64,000 bases of DNA from Algiphilus sp965216485 (lineage in GTDB: Bacteria; Pseudomonadota; Gammaproteobacteria; Nevskiales; Nevskiaceae), in assembly GCF_965216485.1 (NCBI RefSeq), contig NZ_OZ244162.1, positions 1,488,001 to 1,552,000 of the forward strand. The letters are read 5' to 3'. The position numbers and the translations under genes were made by a program. The notes below the pieces were generated by a model. It searched no databases, was not told where the DNA came from, and was given only the letters and a program-made list of their open reading frames with translations. Positions 34,109-43,153 of the stretch are shown one piece after another; position 1 is the stretch's first letter, and each line of letters opens with the position of its first letter.

Positions 34109-35773
34109 CTAGGAGGCCATCCTCGACGCGGCAATGGGGCGCAGGTGGGCACGTCCGTCTACCGGAGAAACGATGGACCACCGCGCATCGTCATGCTGCT
34201 GCGGGTGATTGGTCGTGAAGTGCAGGCCACGGCTTTCGTCCCGCGCGATGGCCGAGCGCACGATGAGATCGGCAACGGTGACCAGATTGCGCAGTTCGAT
34301 CAAGTCCGGGCTGATGTGGAAGTTGCCGTAGAACTCTTCGATTTCCCGCTGTAACAGGGCAACGCGGTTGGCTGCGCGGGAGAGGCGCTTGTCGGTGCGT
34401 ACGATGCCGACGTAATCCCACATGAAGCGCCGAAGTTCCTGCCAGTTGTGGGAGATCACGACATCTTCATCGGAATCCGTCACGCGCGAGGCGTCCCAGG
34501 CGGGCAGCTGCTGGGTGGTCGCCGGCCGGGCGCGGCGCTGGATATCGTTGGCCGCGCCTTCGGCCATGACCAGACACTCCAGCAATGAATTGGAGGCCAT
34601 GCGGTTGGCACCGTGCAAGCCGGTACATGCCACCTCGCCGATGGCGTACAGGCCATCCAGATCGGTATGGCCGTGCACATCGGTGAGCACGCCCCCGCAG
34701 GTGTAGTGCGCTGCCGGTACCACCGGAATCGGCTGACGCGTGATATCGATGCCGAGCTCCGCGCAGCGTGCGTGGATGGAGGGAAAGTGCGAGCGAATGA
34801 AGTCCGCATCGCGATGCGAGATATCCAGCCAGACATGGTCGATGCCCAGGCGCTTCATCTCGTGGTCGATGGCGCGCGCGACGATGTCGCGCGGCGCCAG
34901 TTCCTCCCGCGGGTCGAAGCGCCCCATGAAGCGGCTGCCATCGGGCAGCGTCAGATGGGCCCCCTCGCCGCGCAGCGCCTCGGTGATCAGAAAGGAACGC
35001 GCGTTGGGGTGGTAGAGGCAGGTCGGGTGGAACTGCATGAATTCCATATTCGCCACCCGGCAGCCTGCCCGCCAGGCCATGGCAATGCCGTCGCCGCTGG
35101 CGCCGTGCGGATTGCTCGAATACAGATAGACCATATTCGCGCCGCCTGTAGCCAGTACGACCGCGCCCGCGGCGATGGGAAAGACATCGTGGCTGTTGAC
35201 ATCCATGAGGTAGGCGCCGATGACGCCATCGGCGCGGCTTCCGCGGATGAGATCGACCGCAAAGGCATGCTCGCGCACCGTGATGCGCGGTTCCGCGGCC
35301 ACCAGTTCAGCCAGGGTGGTTTCCACTGCCGCGCCGGTGGCATCCGCGGCATGCACGATGCGGCGGAACGAATGGCCGCCCTCCCGCGTCAGATGCAAGC
35401 GGGGTTCGCTGCCTTGCGGGCCTTCGGGGTCGGCGGTGAATTGTACGCCGCGTTCCACCAGCCATTCGATGCAGGCTGGCCCGCGCGCGACGATATGGCG
35501 CACCATGTCCGGATCGCACAGGCCGCCGCCGGCGTCGACCGTGTCCTGCATGTGGGCATCGAGCGAGTCGGCGGCGTCCAGCACGGCGGAGATGCCGCCC
35601 TGCGCCCAGAGCGTGGCGCCGGAGCGCAGTCGGCTCTTGGAAACGACGGTGCAATGCATTCCGGCCTGTGCCAGCCGCAAGGCGCACGTCAGGCCGGCCG
35701 CGCCGCTGCCCAGGATGAGGACGTCTGTCGTCTGCACGGAGGAAATGATGCGAAGGGTGGGCTGTTGCGCCAA
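34109..35773 (-). CDS. nadB: L-aspartate oxidase (NAD biosynthesis)
   Basis: The 554-residue protein has the FAD motif TDVLILGSGAAGLTCALRLA, a WAQGGISAVL block, the succinate dehydrogenase-like HPTCLYHPNARSFLITEALRGEGA, and the HTSNRMASNSLLE-type HGANRMASNSLLECLV. It oxidises L-aspartate to iminoaspartate, the first step of NAD synthesis with NadA. No ATG fits: the longest frame begins with TTG (35773) and a GTG (35737) is an alternative that starts 6 residues before the FAD motif. It diverges from rpoE, as in E. coli. Confidence 0.93.
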   Translation of the reverse strand: MAQQPTLRIISSVQTTDVLILGSGAAGLTCALRLAQAGMHCTVVSKSRLRSGATLWAQGGISAVLDAADSLDAHMQDTVDAGGGLCDPDMVRHIVARGPACIEWLVERGVQFTADPEGPQGSEPRLHLTREGGHSFRRIVHAADATGAAVETTLAELVAAEPRITVREHAFAVDLIRGSRADGVIGAYLMDVNSHDVFPIAAGAVVLATGGANMVYLYSSNPHGASGDGIAMAWRAGCRVANMEFMQFHPTCLYHPNARSFLITEALRGEGAHLTLPDGSRFMGRFDPREELAPRDIVARAIDHEMKRLGIDHVWLDISHRDADFIRSHFPSIHARCAELGIDITRQPIPVVPAAHYTCGGVLTDVHGHTDLDGLYAIGEVACTGLHGANRMASNSLLECLVMAEGAANDIQRRARPATTQQLPAWDASRVTDSDEDVVISHNWQELRRFMWDYVGIVRTDKRLSRAANRVALLQREIEEFYGNFHISPDLIELRNLVTVADLIVRSAIARDESRGLHFTTNHPQQHDDARWSIVSPVDGRAHLRPIAASRMAS

Positions 35774-35892
35774 CAGGAGTTGCTACACTCTAGCGCGCCT
35801 GCAGTCCGCAGGGGGGCGGCACTGTTGCAGCATTTTGACAGGTTTTCCATGAACGCTGACGCACAACGTGCGCGTCACACCAACCGCGCACG

Positions 35893-36486
35893 ATGAAAGA
35901 AGAGCTACTCGATGAGGAACTGGTGCGAAGGGCGCAAGAGGGGGAACAACGCGCCTTCGACCTGCTCGTCCTTCGGCACCAGAGCAAGGTGCTGCAGCTC
36001 GTGTCGCGGTTTGTCGGCGAGGCCGATGCCCCCGACGTGGCACAGGACGCCTTCATCAAGGCCTATCGCGCGCTGCCCAACTTCAAGGGCCAGTCGGCCT
36101 TCTATACCTGGCTGTATCGCATCGCGATCAACACCGCGAAGAATCAACTGGTCTCGCGCAAGCGGCGTCCGCAGGGTCAGGATATCGACGTGCAGGATGC
36201 CGAGCTCTATGGCCATACCGAGCAGATGAGTGACATCGATACACCGGAGTCGCATCTGCTCACCAGTGAAATTCAGCAGGCAGTCTCTGACGCGATTGCC
36301 CAGCTGCCGGACGACCTGCGTCAGGCGATCACCCTGCGGGAGCTCGAAGGGCTCTCTTACGAGGAGATCGCCGAAGCGATGGATTGTCCGATTGGAACGG
36401 TCCGCTCACGGATATTTCGGGCACGTGCCGTTGTCGATGAAGTACTGGCGCCGCTCATTGATCGGCCTTCCCAGAGATCGACATGA
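35893..36486 (+). CDS. rpoE: sigma factor RpoE (AlgU) of the envelope stress response
   Basis: The 197-residue ECF sigma factor has sigma-70 region 2 (LVSRFVGEADAPDVAQDAFIKAYRAL; FYTWLYRIAINTAKN), a short linker, and region 4 (LREXEGLSYEEIAEAMDCPIGTVRSRIFRARAV). It starts the rpoE-rseA-rseB-rseC-mucD operon, so it should be held by RseA at the membrane until envelope stress degrades the anti-sigma. Upstream, TTGACA (35835-35840) matches a -35 hexamer perfectly, but no good -10 lies at 16-18 nt, so its promoter is unclear. Confidence 0.95.
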   Translation: MKEELLDEELVRRAQEGEQRAFDLLVLRHQSKVLQLVSRFVGEADAPDVAQDAFIKAYRALPNFKGQSAFYTWLYRIAINTAKNQLVSRKRRPQGQDIDVQDAELYGHTEQMSDIDTPESHLLTSEIQQAVSDAIAQLPDDLRQAITLRELEGLSYEEIAEAMDCPIGTVRSRIFRARAVVDEVLAPLIDRPSQRST

Positions 36487-36496
36487 GGCACACCTG

Positions 36497-36598
36497 ATGT
36501 CAGACGGACAGAAATTCCCGGGCGCGGCGGAACTTTATCGCATCGATGTGGTTTATCTGACATCATCCGCACGTGCGCGTCTTCAGCGAGGAAGCTAG
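36497..36598 (+). CDS. possible 33-codon ORF between rpoE and rseA
   Basis: An ATG at 36497 follows GAGG (36485-36488) by 8 nt and reads through to TAG (36596-36598). The product begins MSDGQKFPGAAELYR and has no known motif. It fills most of the 117-nt rpoE-rseA spacer. A sigma-E-like -35 (GGAACTT) lies inside it near 36529, and a 9-bp inverted repeat (TGATGTCAG 36495-36503; CTGACATCA 36557-36565) brackets it. It may be a chance ORF. Confidence 0.3.
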   Translation: MSDGQKFPGAAELYRIDVVYLTSSARARLQRGS

Positions 36599-36603
36599 GC
36601 GGT

Positions 36604-37248
36604 ATGCAGCAAACTGACGAACTGTTTTCGGCATTGCTTGACGGCGAACTGGCATCGGAAGACATCGATGCCCTGATTGAGAGCCTCGATCACGATCCCA
36701 CAAGCGCCGGTGCCGTCACCCGATGGAGCAGCATCGGGGTGATGATGCGAGGCCAGACCCGCCTGTCCGCACGAACCGACCTCCTCGAAGGCGTACGCGA
36801 AGCGATCGCCACCGAGGCGGCCGACCACCAGAATCCCAAGGTAACCGCCATCGCGTCGCGTCGCCCGACACGCCGCTGGGCCTTGCCGGTGACCGGCCTG
36901 GCTGCGGCGGCCAGCATTGCGGTTGCAGCCCTTGTGCTCCCTGTCGTCTGGCAGGGCACACCTTCCGCCGGGACGGCCGAAGAGGTGCCGCAAATCTCGG
37001 GTAGCGGCGCTTTTGCCAGCACGCCTTCCCTGCAGAACAGCGTCGCTCAGGCACGACCCGATACCAATGCCGCCGGCGCGCGCTCCGGCAGTCGGGAAGG
37101 CTTCAATGCCCTACCAGTGGGCGATGAACGGCTGAATACCTACTACATCGAATACGCTGGGCACCGCAGTGCGCAGGGCATTGGCGGTCCGCTTGGCTAT
37201 GCACGTTACGCTGCGCATAACGCGGACTTCAATCAACGCACCCGATGA
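36604..37248 (+). CDS. rseA: anti-sigma-E factor RseA (MucA-like)
   Basis: The 214-residue protein begins LFSALLDGELASEDIDALIESL, the N-terminal sigma-binding domain of RseA/MucA. It has a single predicted membrane helix near residue 95 (LPVTGLAAAASIAVAALVLPVV) and a periplasmic C-terminal half. It binds RpoE in the cytoplasm and is cleaved by DegS and RseP in stress. The start ATG follows a GAGGAAG RBS. Its last codons overlap the rseB start. Confidence 0.9.
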   Translation: MQQTDELFSALLDGELASEDIDALIESLDHDPTSAGAVTRWSSIGVMMRGQTRLSARTDLLEGVREAIATEAADHQNPKVTAIASRRPTRRWALPVTGLAAAASIAVAALVLPVVWQGTPSAGTAEEVPQISGSGAFASTPSLQNSVAQARPDTNAAGARSGSREGFNALPVGDERLNTYYIEYAGHRSAQGIGGPLGYARYAAHNADFNQRTR

Positions 37249-38330
37249 TGCGCGCAACGGTCGCGATGCTGCTGACCCTGGTCACCACCAGCGGATTCGG
37301 CAGCGACGACAATGCTGATCCTGCGAAGTTGCTCGTTCGCATGAGCGAGGCCGTGCGGCAGACCACCTACGCCGGTACGGTGGTTTACCAGACGGATACC
37401 CGCATGGAGAGCCTGCGCGTCATTCACGAGTACCGCGATGGGTCGGTACGCGAGCGGTTGGTGTCATTGACTGGCGACGCGCGCGAGATCTACCGCAACA
37501 ACGAGGAAGTCATCTGCGTGCTTCCCCAGCAGCGCATGGTGACCATCGACCAGCGCGCCCATCAGGCGGCCAGCCTGCTGCCTTCGCTTCGGCGCGACAA
37601 TATCGCCTCGCTGAACGAGCGTTACGACTTCGAACACCTTGGTGACGAGCGCATCGCCGGCCGACTGAGTGTGGGGGTGCTGGTTTCGCCGCGCGACGAC
37701 ATGCGCTATGGCTATGAATACTGGCTTGACCGCGAGACCCATCTCCCGCTGCGTGTGGTCGTGCTCGACGCGGAGCAACAGCGCATCGAGCAGATGATGT
37801 TCACCGATGTGGCCTACGCCGAGCGTTTTGACGACGCGCTGTTCCAGCGCGATGCGGATACCGAAGGCTATCGCGTGGTGCGCCATGCGGATGAGTCGCC
37901 GCGCCTGCGCGTGCCGGCACGCTGGTCGGTGGCACAGGTACCGCCGGGCTTCCGCAAGATTTCCCATTCGGTACGCAAAGGCGCAGACGACCGCGTGCCG
38001 GTGGAACATTTCCTGTTCACGGATGGGTTAGCCACGATTTCGGTCTACGGTGCCAATAGCGCGGACGGTAACCTCCAGGACGTCCGTGCCGCGCATTCCC
38101 GCATGGGCGCACTGAACGTTGTGTCTCGGGTGATTGATGGACACCAGGTCACTGTCGTTGGTGAAGTGCCGGCACGCACCGTAGAGTGGGTGGCTGAGCG
38201 GTTGCAGCTCGCCTCGGTCGAGGCGCATGCAGGAGCCGCGCTCGAACCCATGCTGCCGGCAGACAATGACGCGGAAGGCGCCGGCAGTCCCTCCGAGGAA
38301 CAGGCTATGCCCGAAACGCAGGATGATTGA
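37245..38330 (+). CDS. rseB: sigma-E regulatory protein RseB (MucB-like)
   Basis: The 361-residue protein starts in the last codons of rseA (ATGATG). It has an N-terminal export signal and two folded parts: an N-terminal lipoprotein-carrier-like domain (ADPAKLLVRMSEAVRQTTYAGTVVYQ) and a C-terminal RseB domain (FRKISHSVRKGADDRVPVEHFLFTDGLATISVYG). It shields the RseA periplasmic domain from the site-1 protease in the periplasm. Its end overlaps rseC by 8 nt. Confidence 0.93.
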   Translation: MMRATVAMLLTLVTTSGFGSDDNADPAKLLVRMSEAVRQTTYAGTVVYQTDTRMESLRVIHEYRDGSVRERLVSLTGDAREIYRNNEEVICVLPQQRMVTIDQRAHQAASLLPSLRRDNIASLNERYDFEHLGDERIAGRLSVGVLVSPRDDMRYGYEYWLDRETHLPLRVVVLDAEQQRIEQMMFTDVAYAERFDDALFQRDADTEGYRVVRHADESPRLRVPARWSVAQVPPGFRKISHSVRKGADDRVPVEHFLFTDGLATISVYGANSADGNLQDVRAAHSRMGALNVVSRVIDGHQVTVVGEVPARTVEWVAERLQLASVEAHAGAALEPMLPADNDAEGAGSPSEEQAMPETQDD

Positions 38331-38796
38331 AGAACGCGCCATCGTCACAAGTGTCGACGGAGAGCAGATCTTCATCCAGGCCCTCAATATGGGTAACTGC
38401 CAGCGCTGCGCAGAAGGGCGGGGCTGTGGCGGCGGCCTGCTGGGCCGGCTGGCGCGTCATCGCCAGTATTCGATTCCCGCCACGAGCCAGGTCAAGGGCC
38501 TGCAAGCCGGCGATGCCGTGGTGGTGGGCATTGGTGGCGATGCGCTGCTGCGCGCGTCGGCCATGGTCTACCTCCTTCCCCTGGTCGGCATGATCGCGCT
38601 TGGCGCCTTTGCCAGCGTCGTACTCAATGCCGGCGACTTGCTGGTCGCGGGCTTCTCGGTCAGCGGCCTGGCCGCCGGCTTGTTGATGGTGCACTGGAAG
38701 AGCCGCAGTCTTGATGCGCGTCACTTCCGGCCCGTCATCCTGCGCAAGGATCGCTTCGGCGCGGACAGTTGTCCGCGTCTCACCGAAACATCATGA
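38323..38796 (+). CDS. rseC: RseC/MucC positive regulator of sigma-E
   Basis: The 157-residue inner membrane protein begins MIEERAIVTSVDGEQIFIQ, overlapping the rseB stop. It contains a Cys motif C-x2-C-x5-C (NCQRCAEGRGCGGGLLGRL), as in RseC. Two helices follow (SAMVYLLPLVGMIALGAFAS and the ALFSVSGLAAGLLMV-like segment). RseC family members modulate sigma-E and in some bacteria support electron transfer. The ATG of the following protease overlaps its end (ATGA). Confidence 0.9.
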   Translation: MIEERAIVTSVDGEQIFIQALNMGNCQRCAEGRGCGGGLLGRLARHRQYSIPATSQVKGLQAGDAVVVGIGGDALLRASAMVYLLPLVGMIALGAFASVVLNAGDLLVAGFSVSGLAAGLLMVHWKSRSLDARHFRPVILRKDRFGADSCPRLTETS

Positions 38797-40226
38797 TTTT
38801 TCTTGGGAGAGTGTCTGTGCTCCGTCATTGTTGGCCCCTGCTGTTTGTTGCTCTTGCCGCCTGCTCGTCGGAGCCCGCGCCGCCTGCCGGTCAGTTGCCG
38901 GATTTTTCGCACATTGCGCGCAATGCCGGCCCTTCGGTGGTGAATATCGCCACCGTGACCCGCAATGGCGGCAAGGAGGGGCAGCAACTGCCCTTTGGAC
39001 TGGAGGAAAGCCCCTTCGGTGACTGGTTCCGGGATCACTTCGGGGAGGGGCAGGGTGAGGGCAGCGGCCCACCGTCACGGTCCCTGGGTTCCGGCTTCGT
39101 GCTCTGGGAAGAGGGCTATGTCCTCACCAACCACCACGTGGTACGCAACGCCGACGAGATCATCGTCCGCTTCAAGGATCGCCGCGAGGAAGTGGCCACC
39201 TTGGTCGGCAGCGACGAGCGTTCGGACCTGGCGCTGCTCAAGATCAAGCGCGACGACCTCGACCCGGTCGAGATCGGCAATAGCGAATCGCTGGAAGTCG
39301 GCAACTGGGTGGTGGCTATTGGCTCGCCCTTCGGATTCGAGCAGACGGTGACGGCCGGGATCGTCTCTGCCAAGGGGCGGAGCCTGTCGAGTGGCCAGTA
39401 CGTGCCCTTCATCCAGACCGATGTCGCCATCAATCAGGGCAACAGCGGGGGGCCGCTTTTCAACCTCGACGGCGAGGTGGTCGGCATCAACTCGCAGATC
39501 TACAGCCGTACCGGTGGGTATCAGGGCATTTCCTTCGCGATTCCCATCGACATGGCGATTTCGGTGGCCGAACAGCTGCGTGATGATGGCAGTGTGGCCC
39601 GAGGTTGGCTGGGCGTGGTGATCCAGGAAGTCACGCGCGAGCTTGCCATGTCCTTCGGGCTGGACCGTCCGCGCGGTGCGCTGGTTTCCCGCGTACTGCC
39701 CGACGGGCCGGCTGCCAAGGCAGGTCTGCGCGAAGGCGACGTCATTCTTTCCTTTGGTGGCGAAGACATTCCGCGATCGGCGGCCTTGCCCGCGGTGGTC
39801 GGCGCCATCAAGCCCGGCGAAGAGGTCGAAGTCGTGCTCATGCGCAATGGTGAGCGCATGAAGCTGGACGTCACCGTGGACGAACTCAACGAGGAGGCCA
39901 TGCGCGACGGCCCGGGCCCGCTACCCGAGCCACCGAGCGAGCCGACCGTGCTGGGCATGCGGGTCGAGCCGATGGATGCCGACACGCGCGAGCGCGAAGA
40001 CGTGCTCGACGGTGGCGTGCGGGTGGCCGAAGTCAAGGGCGGCCCTGCGGCCGCCGCCGGCATCCGTTCCGGGGACATCATCCTGCGCGTGGCGGGCAAT
40101 GCTGTGGACTCGGTGTCCCGGTTGCGTGAGGTGGTGGAACGACTGACGCCTGGTACATCCGCCCCCTTCCTGATTCAGCGCGGTGGCTCGCCGCTGTTCA
40201 TTGCGGTGCCGATTCCGGAGCAGTGA
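38793..40226 (+). CDS. mucD: DegP/HtrA-type periplasmic serine protease (MucD-like), predicted lipoprotein
   Basis: ATG 38793 overlaps the rseC stop (ATGA); a GTG at 38817 with a GGGAGA site six bases before it is a good alternative. The protein has a hydrophobic signal with lipobox ALAAC (Cys 24), then the protease domain with catalytic His in TNHHVV, Asp in RSDLALLK and Ser in GNSGGPLF, and two PDZ domains. It degrades misfolded periplasmic proteins and closes the sigma-E operon. The next gene overlaps by GTGA. Confidence 0.93.
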   Translation: MIFLGRVSVLRHCWPLLFVALAACSSEPAPPAGQLPDFSHIARNAGPSVVNIATVTRNGGKEGQQLPFGLEESPFGDWFRDHFGEGQGEGSGPPSRSLGSGFVLWEEGYVLTNHHVVRNADEIIVRFKDRREEVATLVGSDERSDLALLKIKRDDLDPVEIGNSESLEVGNWVVAIGSPFGFEQTVTAGIVSAKGRSLSSGQYVPFIQTDVAINQGNSGGPLFNLDGEVVGINSQIYSRTGGYQGISFAIPIDMAISVAEQLRDDGSVARGWLGVVIQEVTRELAMSFGLDRPRGALVSRVLPDGPAAKAGLREGDVILSFGGEDIPRSAALPAVVGAIKPGEEVEVVLMRNGERMKLDVTVDELNEEAMRDGPGPLPEPPSEPTVLGMRVEPMDADTREREDVLDGGVRVAEVKGGPAAAAGIRSGDIILRVAGNAVDSVSRLREVVERLTPGTSAPFLIQRGGSPLFIAVPIPEQ

Positions 40227-40468
40227 TTCCTCGACTGCTGACCCGCACGGGCTGTTGCCTGTGCGACCAGTTCCACGAGGCGTGGCGGGCTGCCTTTCCG
40301 GGCGTGTCGCTCGACCACGTGGATATCGACCGCTGGCCGGAGCTGCGCGAGCGCTATGGCGCGCGCATCCCGGTCTTGCTCGACGGCAATGACGCGGTTG
40401 TCTGCGAGGGGCACTTCGATGAGGAAGCCTGCGCTGCCCTCGTGCATACCATGACGGGGCCCCGATAG
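40223..40468 (+). CDS. glutaredoxin/thioredoxin-like protein (DUF836)
   Basis: The 81-residue product starts at GTG 40223, overlapping the mucD stop (GTGA). It shows a TRTGCCLCDQ active-site-like C-x-x-C, a DVDIDRWPEL segment and the cis-proline region RIPVLLDG, all typical of DUF836 glutaredoxin-like proteins. It likely acts in cytoplasmic thiol-disulfide exchange. The position between mucD and lepA, with only 77 nt to the lepA start, gives no further clue. Confidence 0.85.
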   Translation: MIPRLLTRTGCCLCDQFHEAWRAAFPGVSLDHVDIDRWPELRERYGARIPVLLDGNDAVVCEGHFDEEACAALVHTMTGPR

Positions 40469-40494
40469 CGAAGGGCCGGGCCCCCATCTGTGCG

Positions 40495-40500
40495 TATAAT
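40495..40500 (+). promoter_or_regulatory. possible -10 box before lepA
   Basis: TATAAT lies 45 nt before the lepA ATG. The upstream 17 nt do not show a clear TTGACA, so this is a weak or incomplete promoter call. Confidence 0.35.
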
Positions 40501-40545
40501 CGCGTGCTATTTTGCCCGTCGCCCGGTAGCACCGCGCTGGAGTCC

Positions 40546-42345
40546 ATGCAGCAGACGCACATCCGCAATTTCTCCATCATCGCGCACATCGACCATGGGA
40601 AATCCACCCTGGCCGACCGCTTCATCCAGCTCTGTCATGGGCTGGAAGAGCGGGAGATGCAGGATCAGGTGCTGGACAGCAACCCGATCGAACGGGAGCG
40701 CGGCATCACGATCAAGTCGCAGGCGATCACCCTCAGCTACGACGCGCGCGACGGGCAGACCTATCAGCTCAACCTGATCGACACGCCCGGGCATGTCGAC
40801 TTCTCCTATGAAGTGTCGCGCTCGCTCGCTTCTTGCGAAGGTGCCTTGCTGATCGTCGACGCGTCACAGGGTGTGGAAGCCCAGACCGTGGCCAATTGCT
40901 ATACGGCGGTGGATCAGGATCTCGAAGTCGTCACCGTGCTCAACAAGGTCGATCTGCCCAATGCCGACTGCGAGCGCGTCATCGACGAAATCGAGGACAT
41001 CATCGGCATCGAGGCCCAGGACGCCTTGCGCATCTCTGCAAAGACAGGCGAGGGGGTCACCGAGGTGCTCGAAGCCATCGTGCAGCGCGTGCCGCCGCCC
41101 GATGGCGACCCGAAGGAAGTGGTACAGGCGCTGATCATCGACTCCTGGTTCGACAATTACCTGGGTGTGATCTCGCTGGTGCGCGTCATGCACGGGCGGC
41201 TGCACCGCGGGCAGCGGATTCGCGTCATGGCCACCGGCCGCGACCATGAAGTCACCATGCTGGGGCGGAACACCCCGAAGCGCGTGGAACTGGACGCGCT
41301 GGAGACCGGGGAGGTGGGCTTCGTGGTGGCCGGTATCAAGGATATCGACGGCGCGCCGGTCGGCGACACGCTGACCGATGCGCAGCGCCCTTGCGCCAAG
41401 CGTCTGCCTGGGTTTCGGGAGATCCAGCCGCGCGTCTTCGCCGGTATCTTCCCGGTGTCGTCGGACGATTTCGAGGATCTGCGCGATGCCCTCGGCAAGC
41501 TGCGGCTGAATGACGCCGCGCTATCCTACGAGCCGGAGTCATCCAGTGCGCTCGGCTTCGGCTTCCGCTGCGGCTTTCTGGGCATGTTGCACATGGAGAT
41601 CGTGCAGGAGCGTCTCGAGCGCGAGTACGACCTGAATCTGATCACCACCGCGCCCTCGGTGGTCTATGAATGCGCACTCAGCGACGGTTCCACCAAGAGT
41701 GTGCAGAACCCGGCCGAACTGCCCGACATCTCCAGCGTGGATGAGCTGCGTGAGCCGATCATCACGGCGCGCATTCTCATGCCGCAGCACTGCATCGGCT
41801 CGGTCATGCAGCTGTGCATGGAAAAGCGCGCCGGCGAGCCGGAATTGCACTATCACGGCAGTCAGGTGCAGATGGTGGTCGACATGCCGCTGGCCGAGGT
41901 GGTGCTCGATTTCTTCGACCGGCTGAAGAGCGTGTCACGCGGCTATGCCAGCTTCGAATACGACTTCAAGTGCTTCGTCGGCGCCAACCTCGTGCGCCTG
42001 GACGTACTGGTCAATGGCGAACGCGTGGATGCCTTGTCGACGATCTGCCACCGCGATATGGCCTACGATCGCGGGCGCTCGCTGTGCGAACGCATGCAGG
42101 AGCTGATTCCGCGCCAGATGTTCGATGTCGCCATTCAGGCCGCCATCGGTTCGCGCATCCTCGCCCGGACAACCGTCAAGGCCCTGCGCAAGAATGTGCT
42201 CGCCAAGTGCTACGGTGGCGACGTCTCACGGAAGAGAAAGCTGCTCGAAAAGCAGAAAGAGGGGAAAAAGCGCATGAAACAGGTGGGGAATGTCGAGATT
42301 CCGCAGTCCGCCTTCCTGGCCATTCTGAACGTCGACCGAAAGTAA
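40546..42345 (+). CDS. lepA: translation elongation factor 4
   Basis: ATG 40546 gives 599 residues, the normal LepA size, beginning HIRNFSIIAHIDHGKSTLADRFI. It holds the GTPase boxes (P-loop AHIDHGKS, DTPGHVDF, NKVDLPNAD) and C-terminal domains with the LepA-specific terminus (NVLAKCYGGDVSRKRKLLEKQKEGKK). It back-translocates or rescues stalled ribosomes. It is seven nucleotides upstream of lepB, as in most gammaproteobacteria. Confidence 0.98.
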   Translation: MQQTHIRNFSIIAHIDHGKSTLADRFIQLCHGLEEREMQDQVLDSNPIERERGITIKSQAITLSYDARDGQTYQLNLIDTPGHVDFSYEVSRSLASCEGALLIVDASQGVEAQTVANCYTAVDQDLEVVTVLNKVDLPNADCERVIDEIEDIIGIEAQDALRISAKTGEGVTEVLEAIVQRVPPPDGDPKEVVQALIIDSWFDNYLGVISLVRVMHGRLHRGQRIRVMATGRDHEVTMLGRNTPKRVELDALETGEVGFVVAGIKDIDGAPVGDTLTDAQRPCAKRLPGFREIQPRVFAGIFPVSSDDFEDLRDALGKLRLNDAALSYEPESSSALGFGFRCGFLGMLHMEIVQERLEREYDLNLITTAPSVVYECALSDGSTKSVQNPAELPDISSVDELREPIITARILMPQHCIGSVMQLCMEKRAGEPELHYHGSQVQMVVDMPLAEVVLDFFDRLKSVSRGYASFEYDFKCFVGANLVRLDVLVNGERVDALSTICHRDMAYDRGRSLCERMQELIPRQMFDVAIQAAIGSRILARTTVKALRKNVLAKCYGGDVSRKRKLLEKQKEGKKRMKQVGNVEIPQSAFLAILNVDRK

Positions 42346-42351
42346 TCCCGC

Positions 42352-43143
42352 ATGGAGCAGTTTCTGAGCGATTTCCACTGGGACTTTGCAGTCATTCTCT
42401 CCGTGGCGGCGCTTGCCACGGGGTTGGTCTATGCCATTGATGCGCTGTTCTTCGCGCGCGCGCGGCGCGCGGCGGGCAGCGAGCGCGGCAACTGGGCGGT
42501 GGAGTTCTCGCGCTCCTTCTTCCCGGTCATCCTGGTGGTACTGATCCTGCGCAGCTTCGTTGTGGAGCCCTTCCGGATTCCGTCCGGTTCCATGATTCCG
42601 TCGCTGCTGGTGGGTGACTTCATCCTGGTCGACAAGCGTGCCTACGGGCTGCGCTCGCCGGTGGGGTTCTGGCAGATCACGGAAGGCGCCAAGCCCGAGC
42701 GCGGCGACGTGGCCGTGTTCCGTTTCCCGCTTGATCCAAGCAAGGATTTCATCAAGCGCGTGGTCGGGCTGCCCGGAGACCACATCGTCTATCGCGACAA
42801 GCAGCTCCGCATCAATGGCGAGCGCATCCCGCTCGAACCCGCTGGCGTGGCGCGGGTCCCCGGCCTGCCCGGCGGCGTGGTGGAGCGCTACATCGAGACG
42901 CTGGGAGGAGACCGCCACCCGATCATCGTCAATCCGAATGCGCCGTCGCGCGCCATCGATTTCGTGGTGCCCGAGGGCGAGTATTTCGTGATGGGGGATA
43001 ATCGCGATGGTAGCGATGATTCCCGGCGCTGGGGCAGCGTTCCGGAACGCAATCTGGTGGGGCGGGCCTTCCTCATCTGGATGAACTGGAACAGTGAGCG
43101 CGGACGTCCGGATTTTTCGCGGATTGGTAGCACCATCCCTTAA
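42352..43143 (+). CDS. lepB: signal peptidase I
   Basis: The 263-residue inner membrane protein has a first hydrophobic segment (AVILSVAALATGLVYAIDALFF), a second (SFFPVILVVLILRSFVV), then the catalytic Ser in PSGSMIPSLLVGDF and Lys in FIKRVVGLPGDHIV. The last box is MGDNRDGSDDSRRWG. It removes signal peptides from exported proteins at the outer face of the inner membrane. Confidence 0.97.
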   Translation: MEQFLSDFHWDFAVILSVAALATGLVYAIDALFFARARRAAGSERGNWAVEFSRSFFPVILVVLILRSFVVEPFRIPSGSMIPSLLVGDFILVDKRAYGLRSPVGFWQITEGAKPERGDVAVFRFPLDPSKDFIKRVVGLPGDHIVYRDKQLRINGERIPLEPAGVARVPGLPGGVVERYIETLGGDRHPIIVNPNAPSRAIDFVVPEGEYFVMGDNRDGSDDSRRWGSVPERNLVGRAFLIWMNWNSERGRPDFSRIGSTIP

Positions 43144-43153
43144 GGAGACGACG

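Noticed and set aside
35835..35863. TTGACA as a clear rpoE promoter
   Set aside because: The -35 hexamer is perfect but at 16-18 nt spacing the -10 position reads GACGCA, so it is not called as a promoter.
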